This document shows, one piece after another, positions 1 through 7,379 of a stretch of 40,859 bases of DNA. This stretch comes from Coriobacteriaceae bacterium (GTDB taxonomy: Bacteria; Actinomycetota; Coriobacteriia; Coriobacteriales; Atopobiaceae), in assembly GCA_003862195.1 (NCBI GenBank), contig QOUO01000014.1, positions 1 to 40,859 on the forward strand, in the 5' to 3' direction. The notes below the pieces were generated by a model. That model ran no database searches and was not told where the DNA came from. It was given only the letters and a program-made list of their open reading frames with translations. The number at the start of each line of letters is the position of its first letter. Within the stretch, counting starts at the first letter, position 1. Both the position numbers and the translations under genes were made by a program.

Positions 1-84
1 ATGCTTCAATAGGACACTGCACAAAGCTGTAATTTTGCGCTATAGTAAAGCAAACTGAAATAGCTTTAAGGTAGGAGGTCCCCC

Positions 85-1863
85 ATGAGAGCATTTCAGA
101 GGGCGCTCCGTGAATGTGTGCTTGTTGGTGTAGCCGCTCTTCTCGCCCTGGTAATCGTGCCGGGGACGGCGCTTGCGCAGGGTGGAACGGTCAGCGTGAC
201 GGGTAGTGGCCAGGCGTACGCCTCGCTTTCGGACGCGGCCAAGGCCGTTAAGGCAAATGGCACCACGGGTGTCGTTACGTACACGGTGTCCGGCTCCGTC
301 GACTTTGATGGCGCGCCAACTGCGACGCTGGCGCCGCAGGGCGTGACGGGCGTCTCCATCGTGGGCAACGCTGGCGCGCAGGTCACGCTCACGGGCACGT
401 ATGCGGGCTCGCTCTACACAACGCCCAACGGCCGCGCGGACGGCAAGCTGGGCGTGCCCCTTAGGATGAGCAACCTCACGCTGAACGACGGTCGCAACGA
501 GCACGAGGGAGAGATGGCCTCGGGCAACCCCGGGCCGTGGGAGTTCACATACCTCTCCAGCAACGCCTCGACCGAGGAGTTCGACGGCGTCACGTTTACC
601 GAGGGCTTTATCGTGGGGCAGATACATGCAACAAGCGTGCAGAAGGGCACGTTCCGCAACTGCACCTTCAAGGTTTCCGACCCCATGTCCGCGCTCGACG
701 ACGATATGGCCAACAAGAAGTCCCACTACGAGCTGTGGCTGAGCGGTATGGCTGACGTCACCGTGGACGGCTGCACCTTCACGCCCAACGCGTACGGCGC
801 AATCAAGGGCACGTACTCCAATACATATGCAAGCTACTACCCCAAGCCCTACGTTGCTCTGTCGGTATATAACAGCACGTTCAACGGCATCGGCCACCAC
901 CACGTGGTGCACCTGGACGGCGCGGACGCCCTCTCGTTCAGGAACAACACGCTCACCAACTGCTACAACTCGGACAAGCACGACAGGCAGTTCGTGGACG
1001 TCGCGCTGGACAAGACGGGCGGAAAGGCAGCTGTCATAAGCGCCGACTACTTTGGGGCCAACGCCAACGACAACAGGATCCAGTACTCGCTCTTCCTCAC
1101 CAAGGACGGCAAGGCCGTGGCGGGAGCGCCGGCGTACTACCAGTACAACCAGACGCTTGCGACCTACGAGCTGGACGGCTATACCTACCAGCTGGCCAAG
1201 GGCTCCACGGTCGCGGACACAAAGGCCATGCTGCCTGCCGGTTCGCTTGCGGGCATGTACGAAAGCACAAAGGCAGCCGGCTGGTCCGTGTTCACCACGG
1301 GCTCGCTTGCCGGTGACGATGCGACGTCCATCCCGCTTTCCAGCGTCGGTCCGCGCCGCTACGAGCTGGCAAAGGGAACCGCCAACACCTACACGATTAA
1401 GTTCGAGAAGAACGCGGACGACGCGACCGGAACCATGGATCCCATGACCGCCGTGTATGGCAAGGACGTGACCCTGCCTGCCTGCGCCTTCTCGCGCACG
1501 GGCTACGTCTTTGTGGGATGGAACACCTCGGCGGACGGCAAGGGCCTTGCCGTCAAGAACGCCGCAACGATGCGCAACCTTTCCGCCAAGACCGGAGCGA
1601 CCATCACGCTGTACGCGCAGTGGGGTCCAGACAAGCATCCGAAGCCAGGGCCAAAGGGCTGCAACGCTGGCTCGACCACCAAGGCAGGGGAGAAGTCCGC
1701 CTGCCCCAGCCGGAAGGCAAATGCCAGCAAGGCGTCTGGTGCCAACGTGCCGTTGACGTCGGACGATTCGGTCTCGTGGGCTGTTCTTCTCGCCATCGTC
1801 GTCTGCGGCGTTGCGGCTGCGGGCTTTGGCGTGGCGGAGCTTCGCAGGCGCTCGCAAGGCTAG
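85..1863 (+). CDS. Secreted surface protein with beta-helix-like body and InlB-type repeat
   Basis: The start is the ATG at 85, with a strong ribosome site (AGGAGG near 73) just upstream. Residues 1-31 form a signal peptide ending in TALA before Gln. The body is rich in short N/G/T strands (for example SNLTLNDG, FDGVTF, GTFRNCTF, SVYNSTFNG), as in right-handed beta-helix or pectate-lyase-like surface proteins. Residues about 433-515 look like a Listeria-Bacteroides (InlB B) repeat, with the GYVFVGWNTSADGKG core and a closing YAQWG. A Lys/Pro/Ser-rich spacer follows, then a hydrophobic segment (about 563-583) and a basic tail ELRRRSQG. The residues before it, VPLTSDD, resemble a degenerate LPxTG motif. 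It is therefore probably wall- or membrane-anchored and may be an adhesin; no catalytic residues were recognised and the ligand is unknown. Confidence 0.8.
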   Translation: MRAFQRALRECVLVGVAALLALVIVPGTALAQGGTVSVTGSGQAYASLSDAAKAVKANGTTGVVTYTVSGSVDFDGAPTATLAPQGVTGVSIVGNAGAQVTLTGTYAGSLYTTPNGRADGKLGVPLRMSNLTLNDGRNEHEGEMASGNPGPWEFTYLSSNASTEEFDGVTFTEGFIVGQIHATSVQKGTFRNCTFKVSDPMSALDDDMANKKSHYELWLSGMADVTVDGCTFTPNAYGAIKGTYSNTYASYYPKPYVALSVYNSTFNGIGHHHVVHLDGADALSFRNNTLTNCYNSDKHDRQFVDVALDKTGGKAAVISADYFGANANDNRIQYSLFLTKDGKAVAGAPAYYQYNQTLATYELDGYTYQLAKGSTVADTKAMLPAGSLAGMYESTKAAGWSVFTTGSLAGDDATSIPLSSVGPRRYELAKGTANTYTIKFEKNADDATGTMDPMTAVYGKDVTLPACAFSRTGYVFVGWNTSADGKGLAVKNAATMRNLSAKTGATITLYAQWGPDKHPKPGPKGCNAGSTTKAGEKSACPSRKANASKASGANVPLTSDDSVSWAVLLAIVVCGVAAAGFGVAELRRRSQG

Positions 1864-1900
1864 CGCAACGCAGCCGACGTCCCAACGCAACGTATGGAAA

Positions 1901-1928
1901 CGGGCTGATGGCGTAAGCCACCAGCCCG
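1901..1928. terminator. Hairpin between converging genes
   Basis: The arms CGGGCTGATGGC and GCCACCAGCCCG flank a GTAA loop, with one imperfect pair. It lies between the stop of the surface protein (+) and the stop of the channel gene (-). No clear T-run follows on either strand, so a shared bidirectional terminator is inferred from position and stem strength only. Confidence 0.5.
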
Positions 1929-1949
1929 CATCCATGCCTCGGCCAGCTG

Positions 1950-3179
1950 CTACTTGTGGTACGCGACCTCCTGCAGGGTGTAGATGGACTTGTCCATGTT
2001 GAAGAGGTATGCCACCGCGCACACCACAAAGAAATGCGGCAGGTAGGCAAAGCCAAACACCTCCGCGCCGATGAACGTGGGCGCCAGCAGCGTGTTGGTG
2101 GCGGAGCCAAACACCGCCGCGTAGCCAAGCGCAGCCACCAGCGGCACGGGCAGTCCCAGCAGGCCGCCCAGCACAACGCCCAGACTCGCGCCGATGGAGA
2201 AGAGCGGCGTGACCTCTCCGCCCTGGAAGCCAGCGGAAAGCGTGAGCACCGTCAGCACGAACTTGAGCACCCAGTCCCATGGCATGATCGTGGCGGACGC
2301 CTTGGGCGAGAAACTCGCGGATATCAGGTTGGTGCCGAGTCCGGAGTAGCGTCCCTGCCACAGCAGTAGGAAGAGGACGGAAAGCGCCACGCCCATGATC
2401 GCGATGCGCTTGATGGGGTTCTCCAGGTGTGCGGCGGCGATCTTCTTGCCCCACTTGAGGCACCACGCAAAGAGCCCGCCCACAATGCCAAAGCAGAGGC
2501 CAAGCAGGAGCAGCAGCCCCAGGGTGCGTGCATCGATCGCGGAGGGTACGCTCAGCGCGACCTCGAACTTGGAGAGGCCGAGTGCGCCCGAGGTCCAGCT
2601 TGCCGCGATGGAAGCCGTGAGCGCGGGGAAGAGCGCTTGCAGCTCAAGGCGACCGGCGACCAGGACCTCAAGCGCAAAGAGCGTCGCCGCGAGGGGAGTG
2701 CGGAACAGGCCCGCAAAGCCCGCGGCCATGCCCACCAGCAGGAACGTGTTGCCAGGATGCTTGAACGGCAGCTTCGAGCCGATCCAGTGCGAAAGCGTCG
2801 CGCCAATCTGCACGGCCACGCCCTCGCGGCCGGCACTGCCGCCAAACAGATGCGTGAGCCAGGTGCCACCCATGATGAGGGGAATGAGCCTGAGGGGTAT
2901 CACGTTCTCGCGTCCCAGGCCCACGTCGAACACGAGGCTCATGCCGCGGCCGGTGTTCTTTCCAAAGCGCAGGTACGACCAGGCGATAAGAGCGCCTGCC
3001 GCCGCCAGGAACGGGATGAACCAGAAGGGGTGCGCGTCCCTCAGGTCGCCGATCGCTATCAGCACGCGACCGAACACCGCGTCGATCCCGCCCACGGCCA
3101 TGCCGATGGGAACTCCTACAGCACCCAGCAGGATCAACCCGCCATAGCTCACCCAGACCCTGCGAAGTCTGTCACTCAT
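1950..3179 (-). CDS. CLC-family channel/antiporter, probably a fluoride exporter (CLC-F type)
   Basis: This 409-residue polytopic membrane protein has CLC-family marks. GGSAGREGVAVQIGA (about 113-127) carries the gating Glu in GREG, and the GGEVTPLFSIGASLG block stands where ordinary CLCs have GGxFxP. The canonical chloride-binding GSGIP motif is absent; the equivalent region reads GRGMSLVFD (about 77-85). GREG followed by VQIGA, plus GGEVTP, is what I associate with the fluoride-specific CLC-F branch, which exports F- in exchange for protons. The context supports this: a fluoride riboswitch with its own terminator lies directly upstream. Expression should rise when fluoride binds the leader. 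The start is the ATG at 3179 with a weak ribosome site. The CLC assignment is firm; the fluoride assignment rests on motif differences plus the riboswitch. Confidence 0.88.
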   Translation of the reverse strand: MSDRLRRVWVSYGGLILLGAVGVPIGMAVGGIDAVFGRVLIAIGDLRDAHPFWFIPFLAAAGALIAWSYLRFGKNTGRGMSLVFDVGLGRENVIPLRLIPLIMGGTWLTHLFGGSAGREGVAVQIGATLSHWIGSKLPFKHPGNTFLLVGMAAGFAGLFRTPLAATLFALEVLVAGRLELQALFPALTASIAASWTSGALGLSKFEVALSVPSAIDARTLGLLLLLGLCFGIVGGLFAWCLKWGKKIAAAHLENPIKRIAIMGVALSVLFLLLWQGRYSGLGTNLISASFSPKASATIMPWDWVLKFVLTVLTLSAGFQGGEVTPLFSIGASLGVVLGGLLGLPVPLVAALGYAAVFGSATNTLLAPTFIGAEVFGFAYLPHFFVVCAVAYLFNMDKSIYTLQEVAYHK

Positions 3180-3239
3180 CTGCTACTCGCTTTCATGTCA
3201 CGTTGTCCGGCTGGCTGCCGCGCAACTCGTCGTCGCGGC

Positions 3240-3278
3240 AAAAGAAAAGACCTCTGCCGCTCTACAGTGGCAGAGGTC
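3240..3278 (-). terminator. Riboswitch-controlled intrinsic terminator
   Basis: On the minus strand, GACCTCTGCC (3278-3269) pairs perfectly with GGCAGAGGTC (3258-3249) around a 10-nt loop, followed by TTTTCTTTT. The 5' arm includes the ACCTC needed for the aptamer, so the terminator and the ligand-bound aptamer exclude each other. Without fluoride, transcription should stop here before the channel gene. Confidence 0.88.
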
Positions 3279-3334
3279 ATCATCCCGAAGGCGGTTTGGG
3301 GCTTGGTGCCCCGCGGAGAACCTCATTCCGCTTG
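3270..3334 (-). ncRNA. Fluoride riboswitch (crcB motif) aptamer
   Basis: Read on the minus strand from about 3332, the RNA has GCGGA/TCCGC closing a loop AATGAGGTTC, an extra small hairpin (GGGG...CCCC), then AAACCGCC, a short TTCG-capped stem, and GATGATGACCTCTGCC. AATGAGGTTC, AAACCG and TGATGACCTCT match the conserved blocks of crcB RNAs, and GAGGT can pair with ACCTC as the family requires. The extra hairpin between the first stem and AAAC is an insertion relative to the examples I recall. It begins at the predicted transcription start and runs into a terminator sharing the ACCTC strand, so control should be by transcription attenuation. Confidence 0.85.
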
Positions 3335-3338
3335 GTTC

Positions 3339-3367
3339 ATGGTAGGGATGGGTGTCGTTCCCGTCAA
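3339..3367 (-). promoter_or_regulatory. Sigma70-type promoter of the fluoride exporter
   Basis: On the minus strand, TTGACG (3367-3362) and TACCAT (3344-3339) are separated by 17 bp. The expected start near 3332 coincides with the first base of the riboswitch. Confidence 0.7.
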
Positions 3368-3464
3368 TTCGTAAAGAAAAATGTCCATGCTTGGACTCGT
3401 CATCGGCGGGGCTCGCCTCATTTGTTACCAGGACGGAGCATGCTCTTCTCGCCCGCGGGAATTG

Positions 3465-4046
3465 CTAATCGCTAAACAGGCGCTGGTAGATGCCCGTGAC
3501 CTCGGTCACGGCGCGGGTGTAGCCCTCAATGTCGACGGGGTGCTTCATGGTGCGGTGGTACTTGGGGTAGTCGAATATCAGCATGGTGAGCACCCAGGCC
3601 TCGGTCTCGATGTCCTGGGACACCATGTTCAGCTTGGCGAGGCTGCCCAGCGCCCGCGCGATTATGGCACGCACGTGGTCCTGCACGGTCTGGCCGTCCA
3701 GCGTCACGCGCTCCAGAAGGATGAGCGTTCCCACGTTGCGGCCGACCTCCTGGTTGTCGACCATGCTGTCCAGCTCGGAGTAGCTGCCCGTCCTTGCAAC
3801 GATTTCGATGCAGTTTGTTATGTTCTTCTCGAACTCGTCGAGCTCGCGACGGGCGATGCACTCGGCCACGTCGTACTTGTCGCGGTAGTGCCGGTAGAAC
3901 GTGCCCTTGTTCACGAGGGCGGCCGAGCAGATCTGCTTGACGGTGACCTCGTCCAGCGGCGTCTTGACCATCAGGCTGACGAGCGCGGACTCTATCGCGC
4001 GCCTTGTGCGGACGACGCGCAGGTCGGTACTGGTGTCGCGGGCCAT
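3465..4046 (-). CDS. TetR-family transcriptional regulator
   Basis: This is a 193-residue protein. The N-terminal helix-turn-helix spans about residues 10-55: RRAIESALVSLMVKTPLDEVTVKQI, then a recognition segment NKGTFYRHYRDKYDV typical of TetR proteins. The remaining 140 residues form a helical ligand or dimer domain with no family I can name. It is transcribed away from the radical-SAM gene; the 190-bp gap holds that gene's promoter and several short repeats, so it probably represses its neighbour and itself. The start is the ATG at 4046 (MARDTST). The effector is unknown. Confidence 0.88.
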   Translation of the reverse strand: MARDTSTDLRVVRTRRAIESALVSLMVKTPLDEVTVKQICSAALVNKGTFYRHYRDKYDVAECIARRELDEFEKNITNCIEIVARTGSYSELDSMVDNQEVGRNVGTLILLERVTLDGQTVQDHVRAIIARALGSLAKLNMVSQDIETEAWVLTMLIFDYPKYHRTMKHPVDIEGYTRAVTEVTGIYQRLFSD

Positions 4047-4128
4047 GGGACTCCTTGTTCGGGACGGTGCGTGGGTTTGCGAGGTTGGCCCACGTGCCGT
4101 GAGATATCAATACAAATGCAAGCTAAGT

Positions 4129-4144
4129 GTATGGATAACGATAC
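4129..4144. promoter_or_regulatory. Possible operator in the divergent TetR/radical-SAM promoter region
   Basis: The sequence GTAT-N8-ATAC forms an imperfect inverted repeat in the AT-rich part of the gap. Just to its right, TTGTCC, TTGCCC and TTGTGA recur at roughly 10-bp steps (4149-4170). TetR binding here is inferred from position only. Confidence 0.35.
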
Positions 4145-4164
4145 GCATTGTCCAGTATTGCCCA

Positions 4165-4193
4165 TTGTGACAAACGTGCAGTCATTTGATAAT
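4165..4193 (+). promoter_or_regulatory. Promoter of the radical-SAM gene
   Basis: TTGTGA (4165-4170) and GATAAT (4188-4193) are 17 bp apart, placing the start about 45 nt before the gene's ATG. Confidence 0.65.
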
Positions 4194-4242
4194 GCTTAGG
4201 ATGGCAATAGTCGCCCCGTAACAGGGCAGAGGGAGTGTGGAC

Positions 4243-5709
4243 ATGCAATCCAAGGTTGTGCACGCGGCCGAGCGCAAGGCCTTCTCGGTCGTGATTGACA
4301 AGATCATCAAGGCGGGTTCCGGCGAGGACCGCGAGAAGAACATCCAGCACCTGGTGGACATGGCATCCAAACTGCTCAAGGATTCCGTGCCCGGCGCGTC
4401 CAGGGGCATGAACAAGGCGCTGTACCCCGGCTCCAAGTGGGAGCAGTGGATTTTCCGCGTGATCGACGAGACCGACCCCAACGTCCTCAAGATGGCCGTG
4501 CTCAACGGCGCGTACGAGGCTGCGTTCCGCGGCTACCGCGACACCATCGCCAACGCTGAGAAGCTGCAGTGCAACGTGCCCTGGATCGTGATCTTCGACC
4601 CGACCTCCGCCTGCAACAAGCATTGCGTCGGCTGCTGGGCGGCAGACTACTCCAAGAGGCTCAACCTCACGTTTGACGAGATGGACCGCTTGGTCACGCA
4701 GGCCAAGGCACTGGGTACCCACCTCTTCATGCTCACGGGCGGCGAGCCGCTGGTCCGCAAGGCAGACGTCCTCAAGCTGGCCGAGAAGCACAACGACTGC
4801 CTCTTCAACATCTTCACCAACGCCTCGCTCATCGACCAGCCGTTCTGCGACGAGGTCAAGCGCCTGGGCAACCTGATCTTCTCCGTGTCGCTGGAGGGTA
4901 CGGAGCAGTCCAACGACGGCCGCCGCGGCGAGGGCTCCTACCAGGAGGTCATGGACGCCTTCGACCTCATGCATAAGAACGGCCTGCTGTACGGCACGTC
5001 CACCGCGTACACGCGCCTCAACACCGAGATGGTCACGTCCGACGAGTACTTTGACAAGATCATCGAGAAGGGCGCCCGCTGGGCCTGGTACTTCCACTAC
5101 ATGCCGGTGGGAGAGGGCGCCAACGCGGACCTCATGCCCACTATCGAGCAGCGCGAGTACATGATCGATCGCATCCGTTCCGTCCGCGGCTACGAGGGCG
5201 GCAAGCAGATATTTGCCATGGACTTCCAGAACGACGGCGAGTTCGTGGGCGGCTGCATCGCCGGCGGCCGCACGTTCTGCCACATCAACGCCCGCGGCGA
5301 CGTTGAGCCCTGCGTCTTCATCCACTACTCCAACATCAACATCAAGGACCACGACTGGGTGGACTGCCTGCACCAGCCCATCTTCCAGGCGTACCGCGAG
5401 AACTACCCCTGGAACAAGAACATGCTGCGCCCCTGCCCCATGCTGGAGAACCCGGCCGTGCTGCCGCGCATCGTGCACGAGGCGGACGCCAAGTCCACGG
5501 AGTACGTCACCCCGGAGAGCGCCGACGAGCTGTGCGCCCGCACGCTGCCCTACGCCAAGGCCTGGGCGCCGGAGGGCAACAGGATCTGGCTCGAGCAGCA
5601 CCCCACGGGCGTCAAGGAGTACGGCAACGACGTCAGCGGCAAGTCCGCAAAGGAGCGCGCGGAGCGCATCGACGCGGATGACGAGAAGAACGAGGCGGTT
5701 CTGGACTAA
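4243..5709 (+). CDS. Radical SAM protein with SPASM-like C-terminal region
   Basis: A 488-residue cytosolic enzyme. CNKHCVGC (about residues 123-130) is the CX3CX2C motif that holds the 4Fe-4S cluster and S-adenosylmethionine, and TGGEPL follows as the SAM-binding GGE motif. More cysteines at about 343-366 (GGCIAGGRTFCHINARGDVEPC) and in LRPCPMLEN suggest an auxiliary cluster of SPASM type. The N-terminal 110 residues are helical and of unknown role. The start is taken as ATG 4243 because GAGGGAG lies 7 nt upstream; a GTG at 4237 would sit too close to it. It is divergent from a TetR gene and ends in a good terminator, so it forms a single-gene unit. The substrate cannot be told; related proteins are usually labelled only radical SAM. 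Confidence 0.88.
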   Translation: MQSKVVHAAERKAFSVVIDKIIKAGSGEDREKNIQHLVDMASKLLKDSVPGASRGMNKALYPGSKWEQWIFRVIDETDPNVLKMAVLNGAYEAAFRGYRDTIANAEKLQCNVPWIVIFDPTSACNKHCVGCWAADYSKRLNLTFDEMDRLVTQAKALGTHLFMLTGGEPLVRKADVLKLAEKHNDCLFNIFTNASLIDQPFCDEVKRLGNLIFSVSLEGTEQSNDGRRGEGSYQEVMDAFDLMHKNGLLYGTSTAYTRLNTEMVTSDEYFDKIIEKGARWAWYFHYMPVGEGANADLMPTIEQREYMIDRIRSVRGYEGGKQIFAMDFQNDGEFVGGCIAGGRTFCHINARGDVEPCVFIHYSNINIKDHDWVDCLHQPIFQAYRENYPWNKNMLRPCPMLENPAVLPRIVHEADAKSTEYVTPESADELCARTLPYAKAWAPEGNRIWLEQHPTGVKEYGNDVSGKSAKERAERIDADDEKNEAVLD

Positions 5710-5739
5710 GGTCCTGCCAAGTTCAACTAGTTAACGATT

Positions 5740-5772
5740 GGGCGGCGGAGCAAATTGCTCTGCCGCCCTTTT
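5740..5772 (+). terminator. Intrinsic terminator after the radical-SAM gene
   Basis: GGGCGGCGGAGC pairs with GCTCTGCCGCCC (one mismatch) around AAATT, followed by TTTT. Confidence 0.88.
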
Positions 5773-5894
5773 CACGCTTAGGGAATCGTTGGGTAGCCAG
5801 TGAGGTGACTTTAGACCCGCCATAGCAGACTCTGCGTATGGATTCCTACTTGAAGTTGGTAAGAACGTGACGAATCGCGTCCTGGGAGGTTGGA

Positions 5895-6284
5895 ATGCCC
5901 AACGTATCAACTGGCATTGCCACGGATGCAAATGTGCTGAACCTAAAAGCAATCGAGCTCTCCGATGTCCGTGATGAAGTTGGAGCTTTGCTAGTGGGCG
6001 GGGAGGAGATTGAGCTCGCGTTCCAAACCGTTCGAGACCAGGTAATCTTCACGAACAAGCGCATCTTTGTTGTCAACGTAAAGGGTGTAACTGGAAAGAA
6101 AACTGCCTACTTCTCCTATCCATATTCCAAGGTCCAGTACTACGGAATCGAAACTGCGGGGATGATGGACGTCGACAGCGAACTTATACTTGCATTCAAC
6201 AACGGCCGTATGCTCCAGTTCGATTTCAAGAAGAAGGTGGACATCCGGAAGATTAGCGAGTTGATCTCCGAGCACATACTGTAG
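5895..6284 (+). CDS. PH-domain (bPH) protein
   Basis: A 129-residue protein with no signal peptide or membrane span. The segment VIFTNKRIFVVNVKGVTGKKTAYFSYPYSKVQYYGIETAG, then a strand of the type SELILAFNNGRMLQFDF, and a final helix form the pattern of bacterial pleckstrin-homology proteins (formerly DUF1696/YvbH-like). These fold as a beta-barrel closed by a helix and usually form rings; their role is poorly known. GGGAGG just upstream supports the ATG at 5895. Base composition is lower in GC than the flanking genes, as in the rest of 5773-7350. Confidence 0.82.
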   Translation: MPNVSTGIATDANVLNLKAIELSDVRDEVGALLVGGEEIELAFQTVRDQVIFTNKRIFVVNVKGVTGKKTAYFSYPYSKVQYYGIETAGMMDVDSELILAFNNGRMLQFDFKKKVDIRKISELISEHIL

Positions 6285-6458
6285 TTGGGCTAGTTACAAG
6301 GCATCAATAACATGTGGGTTTGATAGCTTAGTTCAGCACTCCGAAGGCTCCGCCTCGTTTGGTGGCCTGAGGGATGATGAGTGATATTTTGTGGAGCTCA
6401 AGAACACCTTGTGGCTCCCTTTGGTTTCTGTATTCTCGCAGTGCAAGGAAGGTCTCTC

Positions 6459-6638
6459 ATGTCAAACAGTGGGTCGATACCTGGCCTCAAACCTGGTCGC
6501 CAAGATCTCGACAATGCAGAGGCAATCTTGCTCAAAGAGCTTGATTACGGTAAGAGAAGCTTTGTTGAGCATGGTGGCATGTCAACCGAAGAGATGCGAG
6601 TTCTGCTGGCAAGCAAGTTCGAGAAGCGCGCGAAATGA
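6459..6638 (+). CDS. Small hypothetical protein (59 residues)
   Basis: The ATG at 6459 has GGAAGG about 8 nt upstream. The product begins MSNSGSIPGLKPGRQDLDNAE and ends with a charged helix containing STEEMRVLLASKFEKRAK. The frame stays open further upstream to 6381 but without a ribosome site there. The C-terminal helix is loosely like the short SHOCT-type tails that accompany PH proteins, but I do not recognise the family. It follows the PH-domain gene on the same strand by about 175 bp. Confidence 0.45.
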   Translation: MSNSGSIPGLKPGRQDLDNAEAILLKELDYGKRSFVEHGGMSTEEMRVLLASKFEKRAK

Positions 6639-6639
6639 G

Positions 6640-6841
6640 GTTTGCTAGGGCGTCCGCGGTTGCACATGGTCCTGATGGGGCAAACAGGCATAGACGGGAT
6701 TAACTCAATATAGAGAAGACCGAGGAACGCTTACACGAACCTCGGCCACAGAATGGAGGGACACGAACGGCTATGGCACGTGTCCGCCTCATACTCCAGC
6801 ACTTCACCTAAGAAAGATATTTATCAAGTAGCCAGCCTCTG
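6640..6841. other. Non-coding stretch with two simple hairpins
   Basis: No convincing gene was seen. CCGAGG/CCTCGG (6720-6745) and GGACACG/CGTGTCC (6759-6785) could form hairpins, but neither is followed by a T-run. The stretch 6285-6458 also shows nothing recognisable. Confidence 0.4.
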
Positions 6842-6957
6842 TCACCTAGTGCTTTGGATGAAGGAAGGCAGCTCGTTCTTCTCCGTCGCGGCGGATATGG
6901 TCTCGAGGGCCTGGGCGATATGATCTTGGTTGGCGGGCCGACAACACCTGTCCGTGC
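6842..6957 (-). pseudogene. Remnant of the 3' end of a Cof-type HAD phosphatase gene
   Basis: The minus strand reads ANQDHIAQALETISAA, then TEKNELPSFIQSTR and a stop. This is clearly homologous to the last 30 or so residues of the intact gene at 7380-8237 (ANQDAVAQALEDIADA, AEKNALPSFMQQ). Nucleotide identity is high over 6853-6945, and weaker similarity continues past the stop. No HAD motif I-III sequence is found upstream of it, so only the tail survives. It is best explained as an old tandem duplication followed by deletion. Confidence 0.75.
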
Positions 6958-7074
6958 TTATGGAGCTTGAGCTAGCGCTCGACAAGACGGAGTTTGACTC
7001 AGCTCATGCAACGGGGGAGGGTTGCTACAATTCTCGCATGGAGCTGGAGAAACATCTCAACGATAGGAGAGCGC

Positions 7075-7191
7075 ATGGCGACGATGACGCTCCTAGAGAG
7101 AACGCCAGACGCGCTCGTCTATAGGTACTTCCCGGAGTCAGACGAGAGCCACGGCGGTATCGTTCCGGTTGGCAACTCAACAAAGAGATGA
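7075..7191 (+). CDS. Short ORF, possibly a truncated gene start (38 residues)
   Basis: The ATG at 7075 follows AGGAG at 7065-7069. The product begins MATMTLLERTPDALVYRYF and ends PVGNSTKR before TGA. It reads like the N-terminus of a longer hypothetical protein (a beta-strand with a YRYFPES-type segment) cut short. It sits in decayed DNA between the HAD remnant and the twin hairpins. It may be an authentic short gene, a broken one, or chance. Confidence 0.35.
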   Translation: MATMTLLERTPDALVYRYFPESDESHGGIVPVGNSTKR

Positions 7192-7228
7192 CCGGACTCT
7201 AATCCCCCGAAGGAATAAAAGCCCGGTC
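7190..7228. repeat. Structured hairpin repeat, copy 1
   Basis: The outer stem GACCGG/CCGGTC and an inner stem (ATCC/GGAA-side) are separated by an internal loop, CTCTAA on one strand and TAAAAGC on the other, with a GAA-containing tip. It shares its layout with copy 2 while the stem bases differ. Confidence 0.6.
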
Positions 7229-7287
7229 ACAACTCATATATCACATTGGGATGCCGAAGTTCCAGATGGCTATGTCCAACTAAGAAA

Positions 7288-7329
7288 TGGTCTGGCTCTA
7301 ACTCCGAAGAAGGAGTAAAAGCCAGGCCA
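7288..7329. repeat. Structured hairpin repeat, copy 2
   Basis: The outer stem TGGTCTGGC/GCCAGGCCA and inner stem ACTCC/GGAGT flank the same internal loop (CTCTAA and TAAAAGCC) as copy 1. It begins about 98 nt after copy 1 and lies 50 bp downstream of the stop of the minus-strand HAD gene. No T-run follows on either strand, so neither copy is a standard terminator. Confidence 0.6.
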
Positions 7330-7379
7330 GAATCTTTATACCACAAGTAAATGATTCGACCAGCCAACCTGGCATCATC

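Noticed and set aside
40..2466. An 808-codon minus-strand frame across the surface protein and the CLC gene
   Set aside because: It overlaps two clear genes on opposite strands, has low-complexity Arg/Gly/Val composition and no recognisable motif.
3381..4199. A 272-codon plus-strand frame opposite the TetR gene
   Set aside because: The minus strand encodes a clear TetR helix-turn-helix; this frame has no motif and no ribosome site.
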